The notes below the pieces were generated by a model. The model was given only the letters and a program-made list of their open reading frames with translations. It had not been told where the DNA came from and made no database searches. Below are positions 18,301-30,300 of a DNA stretch of 42,214 nucleotides, piece by piece. The translations under genes and the position numbers were made by a program. Origin of the DNA: Corallococcus sicarius (GTDB taxonomy: Bacteria; Myxococcota; Myxococcia; Myxococcales; Myxococcaceae); contig NZ_RAWG01000054.1 in NCBI RefSeq assembly GCF_003611735.1, positions 1-42,214 of the forward strand, written 5' to 3'. The stretch's first letter is position 1, and every line of letters begins with the position of its first letter.

Positions 18301-21300
18301 GTGCGCGCGGCCTGGGCTTCGAACAGCGCGTGCACGGCCGTGTCGCGCGGGTACGGCACGGCGGTCGCGTTCCACTCCACCAACACGCGGTGCCGTTCGG
18401 CGTCGGAGAGCAGCGACAGCTTGGACAGGCGCCGCGTGGGCTGCGCCACCGCTGATTCCAGCAGCAGGCGCAGGTGCTCCATCAGTCGGGAGACGGTCTC
18501 CGCGTCGTAGAGGTCCGTCCGGTACTCCAATGCGCCGTGCAGGCCCGTGGGTGCTTCGGACAACGTGAGCGACAGGTCGAAGCGGGACGTGCCGGTGTCC
18601 GTCTCCATGGGTTGGAAGGTGACGCCGGGCAGCGCCAGCGCGGCGGTGGGCGCGTTCTGGAGCGTGAGCGCCACCTGGAAGAACGGCGGCACGCCACGCA
18701 GCCGGGGCGGCTGGAGGACCTCCACCAGCTTCTCGAACGGCACGTCCTGGTGCGCGAAGGCGCCCAGCGTGACGTCCTTCACCCGGCCGAGCAGCTCGCG
18801 GAAGGTGGGGTCGCCTTCCAGCCGCGTGCGCATCACCAGTGTGTTGATGAAGAAGCCGATGATGCCTTCGGTCTCCGCCTGGGTGCGGCCCGCGATGGGG
18901 GCTCCCACGCAGACGTCGTCCTGGCCCGCGTGACGCGCGAGCACGGCCTGGAGGCCCGCGAGCAGGCCCATGTACAGCGTGGCCCCTTCGCGCTGGCACA
19001 GGGCCAGCAGGTCCTTCGTCAGCTTCGGGGACAGCACCACCGGCAGCGAGGCTCCAGGCTGGTTCGTGTCCGCGCTCCTCGGCCGATCCGTGGGCAGCTC
19101 CGAGAGGGGCGGTGCGTCTTCCAACTGGCCGCGCCAGTACGCGAGCTGTTCCTCCAGGACCTCGCCCTGGAGTCCATCGCGCTGCCACGTCGCATAGTCC
19201 GCGTACTGGAGCGGCAGCTCCGGCAGGGGGGACGGGCGACCGGCGACGAGGGCCTCGTAGAGCGCGCCCATCTCCCGGATGAGCACGGCCATGGACCAGC
19301 CGTCGGACACGATGTGATGCATCGTCACGAGCAGCAGGTGCTCACGCTCGCCGAGGCGCAGGATGCCGGCGCGCAGGAGCGGCCCCTGGGCCAGGTTGAA
19401 CGGGGCGCGGGCCTCCTCCTGGATTCTCCGCCGGGTCTCCTCCTCGCGGAGGTTCGCGTCCAGCGAGCGCAGGTCCTCCACGGCAAGCGGGAACGCCGTG
19501 GCGGGACCGATGATCTGCACGGGCCGACCGTCGCGAGCGCGGAAGGTGGTGCGCAGCGACTGGTGCCGGCGCACCAGCTCCGTGAAGGCCTGCTGGAGCG
19601 CGGACGCGTTCAGCTGCCCCTCCACGCGCAGCGCGGCGGGCATGTTGTAGAGCGGGAGGTTCGGCTGGAGCTGATCCAGGAACCACAGCCGCTGCTGCGC
19701 GAAGGACACCGGCGCTTCGATGGCGCGCGGCGCGATGGTCGTGGCCGCGCCCCGGCGCGTCGTCGCGGACAGGCGGCCCTGGAGCCGCAGTGCCAGCCCC
19801 TCCACGGTGGGGGATTCGAACAGCTCGCGCAGCGGCACCTCCAGCCGCAGGGCGGTGCGCAGGCGCGACGTCACCTGCGTGGCCAACAGCGAGTGGCCCC
19901 CCAGCGCGAAGAAGTTGTCCGTCACGCCCAGACGCGGCACGCCGAGCACCTGCGCGAACACGTCCGCCAGCGTCTGCTCCAGCGGCGTGCGGGGCGCGAT
20001 GAAGGGCGCGTCACCCCGCAGGCTGTCCGCGTCCGGCGCGGGCAACATGCGGCGGGCGAGCTTGCCGCTGGGCGTGAGCGGCAGGGCCTCCAGGCGCAGC
20101 AGCGCGGAGGGCACCAGGTACTCTGGCAGGCGGCTCGCGAGCACATGTCGCAGGGCCTGCGGATCCCACGCCGCGTCGGCGGGGAGGACCACGTAGCCCA
20201 CGAGGCGCTTGTCGCCCGCCACGTCCTCGCGCACCACGGCGGCCGCGTCGCGCACGCCGGGCAGACTGCGCAGGACGGCCTCCACCTCTCCGGGCTCCAC
20301 GCGGAAGCCGCGCACCTTGGCCTGGTGGTCGACGCGGCCCAGGAAGTCGAGCGTGCCGTCCACGCGCCAGCGCGCGCGGTCGCCCGTGCGGTACAGCCTC
20401 GCGCCCGGGACGGAGGAGAACGGATCCGGCATCAGCTTGTCGGCCGTCAGCTCCGGACGCCCGTGGTAGCCGGGCGTCACCTGGAGGCCACCGATGAGCA
20501 GCTCTCCCTGCACGCCCACCGGGCAGGGCTGGCCGCTTGAGTCCACGACGTACAGCTGCGTGTCCGGCAGCGGGGCTCCGATGGACGGCAGCCGCTCCCA
20601 TGAGGACGGCGCCCCGGGCAGGCGGTGCGCGCTGACGGCGTGCGTCTCCGTGGGGCCGTACTGGTTCTCCAGCACGCAGCCCGGCAGGCGCTCGAAGAAG
20701 GACACCAGCGCGGGCGTCACCTGCAACTGCTCACCGGCCGTCACCACCTCGCGCAGGCGCTCCGGCAGCGGGGCGCCGTGCTCCACGGCATCCGCGAGGG
20801 ACTGGAGCGCGACGAACGGAAGGAACAGCCGCTCCACGCCCTCGGTCGCCATGAGGCGCAGGAGCGCGGGCATGTCCCGGCGCACCGCGGCTGTGGGCAC
20901 CACCAGCGTGCCGCCCGCGCTCCAGGTGGACAGCATCTCCTGGAAGGAGACGTCGAAGCTCAGCGACGCGAACTGCAACGTCGTGGCGTCAGCCTTCACC
21001 GAGCGCTGGCACTGCCACGCCAGCAGGTGCGACAGCGCGTGGTGCGACATCGCCACGCCCTTGGGCCTGCCCGTGCTGCCCGACGTGTAGATGAGGTAGC
21101 AGGGCGACTCCCACGGCACGTCCACGTCGGGGGCGTGCGTCGGCAGGAGCGACAGCGCGGAGGCCTCCGCGTCCAGCAGCACCACGGCGACGCCGGGTTC
21201 CTTCGGCAGCGTGGCGTCCAGGCTCGCCTGCGTCAGCACCGCGCGGATGCCGGCGTCCTCGCGCATCAGGGCCAGCCGCTCGGCGGGGTAGGTGGGGTCG

Positions 21301-24300
21301 AGCGGCACGTAGGCCGCGCCCGCCTTGAGGATGGCGAGCACGCCCACCGTCATCTCCAGCGAGCGCTCCACGCAGAGGCCCACGCGGTCTCCGGTGCGCA
21401 CGCCCAGTCCCCGCAGCCGGTGGGCGAGCTGGTTGGCCCGCTGCTCCAGCTGCGCATACGTGAGGCGCTGGCCTTCGAACGTCACCGCCACGGCGTCCGG
21501 TGTGCGCGCGGCCTGCGCCTCGGCGCGACCGTGGACCGTCGTGGACACGGGGAGGCCGGGGCGGGTGTTCCAGTCCACCAGGACCTGGTGCCGCTCCGCT
21601 CGCGACAGGAGCGACAGCGTGGACAGGCGCTGCTCGGGATGCGCGACCGCGTCCTTCAGGAGCGTGTGCAGGTGGGCGACGAGCCGTTCCGCGGTGGCCG
21701 CTTCGTACAGGTCGGTGCGGTACTCCAGCGCGCCTCGGATGCCCTGCGGCACCTCGCTCAGCGTGAAGGTGAAGTCGAACTTCGCGGTGCCGCTGTCCAG
21801 CTCCAGGAGCTTCAGCTGGAGGCCCGGCACGGTCAGCTCCGCCGAGGGCGTGTTGAGCATCACCAGCGCCACCTGGAAGAACGGCGTGCGCTCCGGCATG
21901 CGCGGAGGCTGGAGGGCCTCCACCAGCTTCTCGAACGGCACGTCCTGGTGCGCGAAGGCGCCCAGCGTGACGTCCTTCACCCGGCCGAGCAGCTCGCGGA
22001 AGGTGGGGTCCCCCTCCAGCCGCGTGCGCATCACCAGGGTGTTGACGAAGAAGCCGACCAGCCCCTCCATCTCCGCCTGGGTGCGGCCCGCGACGGGCGC
22101 TCCCACGCAGATGTCATCCTGACCGGAGTAGCGCGCGAGCAGCGCCTGGAGGCCCGCGAGCAGGCCCATGAACAACGTGGCGCCCTCGCGCTGGCAGAGC
22201 GTGCGCAGGGACTGCACCAGCTCCAGCGGCAGCTCCACCTCCAGCCAGGTGCCGGGGCTCTGGGTGTCCGCCGTGCGCGGGTGGTCCGTGGGGAAGTCCA
22301 GCGCGGGCGGGGCGTCCTCCAACTGCTTGCGCCAGTAATCGACCTGAGCGTCCAGCACGTCGCCGCGCAGCCACTCGCGCTGCCAGGCCGAGTAGTCCGC
22401 GTACTGGATGGGCAGCTCCGGCAGCGGCGAGGGCCGGCCCGCGAGCCGCGCCTCGTACAGCGCGACCATCTCGTGGATGAGCACGGCGATGGACCAGCCG
22501 TCGGAGATGATGTGGTGCATCGTCACGAGCAGCAGGTGCTCGCGCTCCGACAGCCGCAGCAGGCGCGTGCGCAGCAGCGGCCCCCGGGACAGGTCGAAGG
22601 GCTGACGCGCTTCCTCACGCGCGCGCTGTCCCGCCTCGTCCTCTCGTTCAGCGAGCGGCAGGTGCTCCAGGGATTCGACCGGCAGCGGCCAGGGCGCGGG
22701 GGGCGCGAAGACCTGGGCGGCGGTGCCGTCGACGACCTGGAACGTGGTGCGCAACACCTGGTGCCGGCGCACCAGCTCCGTGAAGGCATCGGTGAGCGAG
22801 GCGACGTCCAGCATGCCCTCCAGGCTCAGCGCGGCGGGCATGTTGTAGAGCGCGCTGCCCGGTTGGTACTGATCCAGGAACCACAGCCGCTGCTGCGCGA
22901 AGGACAGCTCCGCGGACGTGACGCCGGGCCGCGCGGTGATGGCGGGAGGCCGGGGCGCGCGGTCCGCTTCGGGCACGCGGCCCTCGATGCGGCGGGCGAG
23001 CGCCTCCACCGTGGGGGCGTCGAACACCTCGCGCAGCCGCACCTCCACGCCCAGGCCGGTGCGCAGGCGCGACGTCACCTGCGTGGCCAGCAGCGAGTGG
23101 CCGCCCAGGTCGAAGAAGCTGTCGGTGACGCCGACGTGCGGCAGTCCCAGCACCTGCGCGAACACCTCCGCCAGCGTCTCTTCCAGCTTCGTGCGCGGGG
23201 TGATGAGGGGCGCCGCGCCGCGCAGGCTGTCCACGTCCGGCGCGGGCAGCAGGCGCCGCACCAGCTTGCCCGTGGGCATCACCGGCAGCGCGTCCAGCCG
23301 CATCAGCGCCGTGGGCAGCATGTACTCCGGCAGGCGCCGGCCCAGCGCCTGACGCAGGGCCTCCGGCTCCCACGCGGTGTCCGGCTGGAGCACCACGTAG
23401 CCCACGAGCCGCTTGTCGCCCGGGACGTCCTCGCGCACGAGCGCCGCGGCGGCGCGCACGCCCGGGATGTCGCGCAGCGCCGCTTCCACCTCTCCCAGCT
23501 CGATGCGGAAGCCGCGCACCTTCACCTGGCCGTCGAGCCGTCCGAAGAACTCGATGGCGCCGTCCGCGCGCCAGCGGGCGCGGTCTCCGGTGCGGTACAC
23601 GCGGGCGCCGGACTCGCCGGACAGCGCGTCGGGGACGAACTTCTCCGCCGTGAGCTCCGGACGCGCGTGGTAGCCGAGCGCCACCTGGCCGCCGCCGACG
23701 AGCACCTCGCCGGGCACCCCGATGGGGCAGGGGCGGCCCCGCGGATCCACGATGAACAGCCGCGTGCCGGGCACGGGCATGCCCACCGGGGGCAGGCGCT
23801 CCCAGGTGTGCGGCGGGCCGCTCAGTCGGTAGGCGCTGACGACGTGTGCCTCGGAGGGGCCGTACTGGTTCTCCAGCGTGCTCGCGGGCAGCCGCTCGAA
23901 GAGGGCCACGAGCGCGGGCGTCACCTGGAGCTGCTCACCGGCCGTCACCACCTCCACCAGCCGTTCTGGCACGGTCGCGCCGTGGGCCACGGCGTCCGCC
24001 ATCGTCTGGAGCGCGATGAAGGGGAGGAACAGCCGCTCCACGCCATGGCGGGCCATGAACTGGAGGAGCGCGGGCATGTCCTGGCGCACCTCGGACGTGG
24101 GCACCGCGACGGAGGAGCCCACGGACCAGGACGTGAACATCTCCTGGTACGAGATGTCGAAGTTCAGCGACGCGAACTGCAGCGTGATGGCGTCCACCTT
24201 GGGTGAGCGCTGGCGCGTCCACGCCACGACCCAGGACAGCGTGCGGTGCGCCACCGCGATGCCCTTGGGGCGGCCCGTGCTGCCGGACGTGTAGATGATG

Positions 24301-27300
24301 TAGCAGAGCGAGTCTGGCCACACCGCGCGCGGCGGCGCGTGAGCCGGCAGGGCCGCGAAGGTCGCCTCCTCCGTGTCCACGCACACCACGCGCGCGTCCG
24401 TCGGCGGCAGCAGCGGGACGAGCCGGGCCTGCGTGAGCACGACGTTCGCTCCCGCGTCCTCCAACATGAAGGCCAGGCGTTCGGCGGGGTAGGCCGGATC
24501 CATGGGGACGAAGGCCGCGCCCGACTTGAGGACGCCCAGCACGCTCACCACCATCTCCAGCGAGCGCTCCAGGCAGAGCGCGAGCCGGTCTCCGGGGCGC
24601 ACGCCGCTGTTGAGCAGGTGCCACGCGAGCTGGTTCGAGCGGCGCTCCAGCTCCGCGTAGCTGAGCGTCTGTCCCTCGAAGAGGGCTGCCACTGCGTCGG
24701 GTGTGCGACGGGCCTGGGCCTCGAAGGACTCGTGGACCAGCGGTTCGATGGGGCCTTCGAACGGGGTGGTGCTCCAGTCCACGAGGACGCGCTGGCGTTC
24801 GGCGTCGGTGAGGAGTTCGAGTCGGGACAGGCGGCGGTCGGGGTGCGCGACCGCGTCCTCCAGGAGCACGCGCAGGTGCTCCATCATCCGCGTGGCGGTG
24901 GAGGCTTCGAAGAGGTCGCTGCGGTACTCGAAGGCGGCCTGGAGCCCGCGCGGCGTCTCGGTGAAGACGAGGGTGAAGTCGAACTTGGATGTGCCGCTGT
25001 CCACGTCCACGGGGCGGAAGGTGAGGCCCGGGCCCGTGAGCTCCGCCGAGGGCGTGTTGAGCAGCACCAGCGTCACCTGGAAGAAGGGGGTGTGGCCCGC
25101 CTGCCGGGGTGGTTGCAGCGCTTCCACCAGCTTCTCGAAGGGCACGTCCTGGTGTGCGTAGGCGCCCAGCGTGACGTCCTTCACGCGGCGCAGCAGCTCC
25201 AGGAAGGTGGGGTCGCCGTCGAGTTGCGTGCGCAGCACCATCGTGTTGACGAAGAAGCCGATGAGGCCTTCGGTCTGCGGCTGGTTGCGGCCGGCGATGG
25301 GCGCGCCGACGCAGAGGTCGTCCTGGCCGGTGTAGCGGGACAGCAGCGCCTGGAGGCCCGCGAGCAGACCCATGAAGAGGGTGCCCTTCTCGCGGCGGCA
25401 CAGCGCGCGCAGACCCTGCATCAGGGCGTGCGGGAACATCACCCGGTGCGTGGCGCCGGGGTTGCTGGTGTCCGCGGTGCGCGGATGGTCGGTGAGCAGC
25501 TCCAGCGCGGGCGGGGCGCCGTCCAGTTGCTTGCGCCAGTACGCGAGCTGCTTGTCGAGCAGCGCGCCCTGGAGCCAGTCGCGCTGCCACACGGCGTAGT
25601 CGGCGTACTGGATGGGCAGCTCCGGCAGCGGCGAGGGCCGGCCGGAGGTGAAGGCTTCATAGAGGGTGACGGCTTCGCGGATGAGCACGCCGATGGACCA
25701 GCCGTCGGACACGATGTGGTGCATCGTGACGAGCAGCAGGTGTTCGCGTTCGGCGAGGCGCAGGAGGCGCGTGCGCAGGAGCGGTCCGCGCGACAGGTCG
25801 AACGGGGCGCGGGCTTCCTCGCGGGCGCGGAGGAGGGCTTCGGCTTCGCTCTCCCCGTTGGGCCAGTCGCGCAGGTCCTCGACTTCGAGCGTGGAGTTGG
25901 CGGCGGGGGCGATGACCTGGATGGGTTCGCCGTCGCGGACCTCGAAGGCGGTGTGCAGGGCTTCGTGGCGGTGCATCACCTCCGCGAAGGCGCGGCCCAG
26001 CGCGGACACGTCCAGCGTGCCCACCAGCCGCATCGCGGACGGGATGTTGTAGAGCGCGCTGCCGGGTTCGTACTGGTCCAGGAACCACAGCCGCTGCTGC
26101 GCGAACGACAGCGGCAGGAGCCCCGTGCGCGGCACGCGCTGGATGGCCTGGGTGCCGGAGGAGGCTGGCGCGGTGCGGGCAGCCGTGCCGGGCAGTGGTG
26201 TCGAGGCTCCCGGTGGTGTCGCAGCGCGCGTCGCGGCACCCGGCAGCGTTGACGTGCGTGCAAGCGCACCGGGCAGCGTTGCGGAAGTCGTTGCGTCGGA
26301 TTCCAGCGGCGTTGCCGGTCGAGCCATCGCGCCCGGCAGCGATGCCGAGGACCGGTGCGGTGCACGCCGGGCGGGCGTGATCAGCTCCACGTCTCCGTCC
26401 GCGCGATAGCGGGCCTGCGTGCCGGTACCGTACAGCCGTGCACCCGTCCCTTCCGGCGAAGCGGGCAGACGCGCGTGGGTCAGCTCCGGCGCATTCCAGA
26501 AGCCGAGCGGTACGGCATCCCCACCCAGGAACAACTCACCCACCACGCCCACGGGTGCGCGGCGGCCGGAGGCGTCCAGCACGAAGCGGGCCCCCGGGGC
26601 CGTGGCTTCTCCTGCGCCGGGCAGCAGCGACACGGGCGACACGACCCGCGCGGAGGTGGCGCGCTGGAGCGCACGCGCAAGCTCCGACGACAGGCCCTCC
26701 GCATCATCCAGCACCAGCGTGCGCACCGGGCCCAGTACAGTCACCGCATCCGGAAGCTCCGCGAGCGTCCGCGCGAGCGCGAAGGAACCCCGCAAGTGGA
26801 CCGGCGGGCTCGTGCGCAGCAGCCGCGCGAGCATCCCGGCGCTGTCGAACTCGACAGGCATGGAGTCCACATGGGGCGTGGTGTGCTCCTGGCTCTGGCG
26901 CCGCAGCACGTCCAGGTGCCGCAGTCCTTCCAGGGTGATGTCTGGGGCGATGCCGAAGTCGATGAGGCACGCCACTTCGTCCACGTCGGCCTGGCGCAGT
27001 TGCTCCACGCGGGCCGCCAGCGACTCCGGCGTGCCGAACAGGCCCCCCGACTCCAGGTAGCGCGACACGCCCTGCTCCAGGAGGACGTCCAGGTCCTGGG
27101 GCGTGAGCGAGCGAACGTCGAAGCCCGGGCCCTGGCTGGCGACGAGGCCGTTCACCAGCTCCACGGAGCTTCGGAAGTAGCGCAGCAGTGGCTCGCGCGC
27201 CTGTCGCTTCACGTCCTCGCGGCTGGAGGACACGAAGGTGTGGAGCATGAGCACGACATGGCCGCGCCCGGGGTGCCCCGCCTTGCGCCGGGCCTCGCGG

Positions 27301-30300
27301 TAGAGGGCGACCTTGCGCTCCAGCTCCACGAAGTCCTGACCCAGGCCCAGCACGTTGGTGAGCAGGCCCGCGCCCAGTTCGCCCGCGAGCCGGAAGGTCT
27401 CCGGGTTGAACGCGGCGGTGATCCACAGGGGCAGCTCCGCCTGCACGGGGCGAGGGCGGATGGAGACGTCCACCTCCACGCCCGCGCCGTTGGTGCGGCG
27501 CACCGTGCCGCCCCTCCACAGCGTGCGCACCTCCTCCACTCCGCGCCGCACGGCTTCCGGACGCTGGTGGAAGTTCCCCGGAGCGAAGACGAAGTCGTTC
27601 GCGTTCCAGCCCGTGGCGAATGACACGCCCGCGCGGCCGTTGGAGAGGTTGTCGATGACGGACCACTCCTCCGCGACGCGCAGCGGATCATGGAGCGGCA
27701 GCACCACGCTGCCCGCGCGGATGGACACCCGTTCGGTGACCATGGCCAGCGCGGCGCTGGTGGCGGTGGGGCTGGGATAGGGGCCACCGAAGTCGTGGAA
27801 GTGGCGCTCGGGCGTCCAGATGGCACTGAAGCCGTGGGCGTCCGCGAACTTCGCGCCGTCGATGAGCAGTTGGTACTTCTTCCGCCCGGAGCCCTCCGCG
27901 TCGGTGGCGAAGTAGAAGAGGCTGAAGTCCAGGGGCCGCTTCGCGACAGTGCCTGCCCGGCGCGGTTCCTCACGGAGGGCCGCACGCGTCGGCAGCACCA
28001 CCGCAAGTCCCCGAGCCAGAGCCCAGAGCGTCTCAAGGTCCGCCGGGTCGGAGGCCGCGTCCGACGTGCTCAGCCACAGCTCCCCCGCCCGAGCCTCCAC
28101 GCGAGCATCCAGCGCGGCAAGGCGGTGCACGAGGTTGCGGTGGCTCAACATCACGCGGGGACGGGACGCGTCGGTCCCTTCCCGCACAAGGCATGCGAGG
28201 CCGTCCACGTCCACGGTCGGAACCGGAGCACGCCCGGAGGCTTCGAGCCGCGCGTCCCCAGCCGCGAAGGCGCCCGTGCCATCAAGCCGGAGCACGGGCG
28301 ACGACACACCGGGCGGAAGACGAAGCGCTTCGGTGGTGATGAGCAGCGGCGGGGTGCCATCGCGGCCGAGCGACGACAACTCCCCGAGCCCCTCACGCGA
28401 CACCAACGCATACGCACCCCCGGCAGCGAGCACACCCCACAGCGCGATGGCGCGCTCGGCGGAAGGCTCCAGGCACACGGCGACGGGCACGCCGGGTCCC
28501 ACGCCGCGCGCACGCAGGTGGGCCGCGAGCGATTGCGCCTTCTCCCGCAGCGTCCGCCACGTCAGGGTTTCATCGTCCTGGCGCAGGGCCACCGCCTCCG
28601 GCGTCTGCTCCGCGCGAGCCATCATCAGGGCGGGCAGTGACGCGGCTTCGGCGGACCGGGGCTCGGGGCTTCGTGCGCGCGCGGGCGCCATGTCCAACGA
28701 CAGCCGCGACAGCGACTTCTGGGGCGAGGCGACGGCGTCCGCGAGCAGCGCCTCCAACTGGGACAGCAGCCGCGCGATGGTGGCCGCGTCGAACAGGTCG
28801 ACGGCGTACTCAAGCGTCCCGGAGAAGCCCCGGTCGTCCTCGCGCATCAGCAGCGTGAGGTCCGCGAGCGACGTGCCGTACTGCGCGGGCAGGTCGGTGA
28901 CGTCGTAGTAGCCCAGCCGCAGGCCGGGGAACTCCACGATGGGCGCGGACACCCCCTGCGCATGCAGGAGGAAGATGGCGTCGAACAGGCGGCCCAGCCG
29001 GGCCTCCTCCCCGGGCTCCAACTCTCCCAGGAGCTGCTCGTAGGGCACGTCCGGATTCGCGAACGCGGTGAGCGTCGTGTCACGCACGCGCAGGGCGAGC
29101 GTGCGGAAGTCCGGGTCGCCCTCCACGTTCGTGCGCAGGGCCAGCGCGTGGGCCACGTAGCCGATCTGCGCTTCCAACTCCGGCCGCGTCCGGTTGCCGA
29201 TGGACGTGCCCACGACGATGTCCTCCTGTCCCGAGCACCGGGCCAGGAGCGCCGTGAAGCCGGCGAGCAGCGTCATGTACGCGGTGAGTCCTTCCCGCTG
29301 ACTGAACGCGTTCAACGCGACGCCCAGCTCCGACGAGAAGGCGAACGAGTGCCGCGCCCCGCGCCGACGGGCACCGGGGACACGAGGCCTGTCCAGGGGC
29401 AGGGGCAGCGCACCCGGACGCGCGGCGAGCTGCTGCCGCCAATACGCCTGCTGTGCCGCGAGCGTGCCGTCGGCGAGCGCCTGCCGCTGCCAGAGCGCGA
29501 AGTCGAGGTACTGGATGGACAGCTCCGGCAGGGGCACGGGCACGCCGTGCACGAAGCCGGTGTAGAGGGCCATCGCCTCGCGGATGAGGTTCACCAGGGA
29601 CAGCGTGTCCGCGACGATGTGGTGGATGGTCACGAGCAGCACGTGCTCGGTGTCCGCGAGCCGCAGCAGGCGCACGCGCACGAGTGGGCCCCGGTCGAGC
29701 GCGAACGGCTCCGCGGGCTCCAGGCGCGCGAGCCGGAGGGCCTCCGCGTCGCGGTCCCCGGCGAAGGCGCGCAGGTCCACCACGGGCAGCGACACGCGCA
29801 CCTCGGGCAACAGGCGCGGCACGCCCTGGCCGTCCACCTGGACGAAGACGGTGCGCAGCGATTCGTGGCGACGGATGACCTCGTTGACGCCGCGCTCCAG
29901 CAGGTCCGGGCGCAGCGCACCGGAGATGCGGACCGCGAGCGGCTCGTTGAACAGCGAGCTGCCGGGCTCCCGCGCCTCCATCTCCCAGACGCGCTCCTGC
30001 ACGTACGACAGCGGCAGCACGCCGGTGCGGGGCCACGGCTGGATGGACGCCTCGGGGGCCTCGCCTCCACCCGTGAGGCCCTCAGCCTGGAGCCGGGCCT
30101 CGATGCGCTCGGCGAGCCCCGCGATGGTGGGGGCCTCGAACAGGTCGCTCAGCGGCACCTGCGTGCGGAACGTCTCGCGCAGCCGCGTGAGGAGCTGCGC
30201 CGCCATGAGCGAGTTGCCGCCCAGGTCGAGGAAGTTGTCGTCGGGTCCGATGTCCGCGATGCCCAGCCGTTCGCGCCACAGCTCCGTCAGCCGTTGTTCG

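Noticed and set aside
20625-24206. Second open frame of about 1,190 codons antisense to modules 3-4
   Set aside because: Same reasons: repetitive 'HHQVDEE'-like text mirrors the repeated module sequence on the other strand, with no start signal or recognisable domain.
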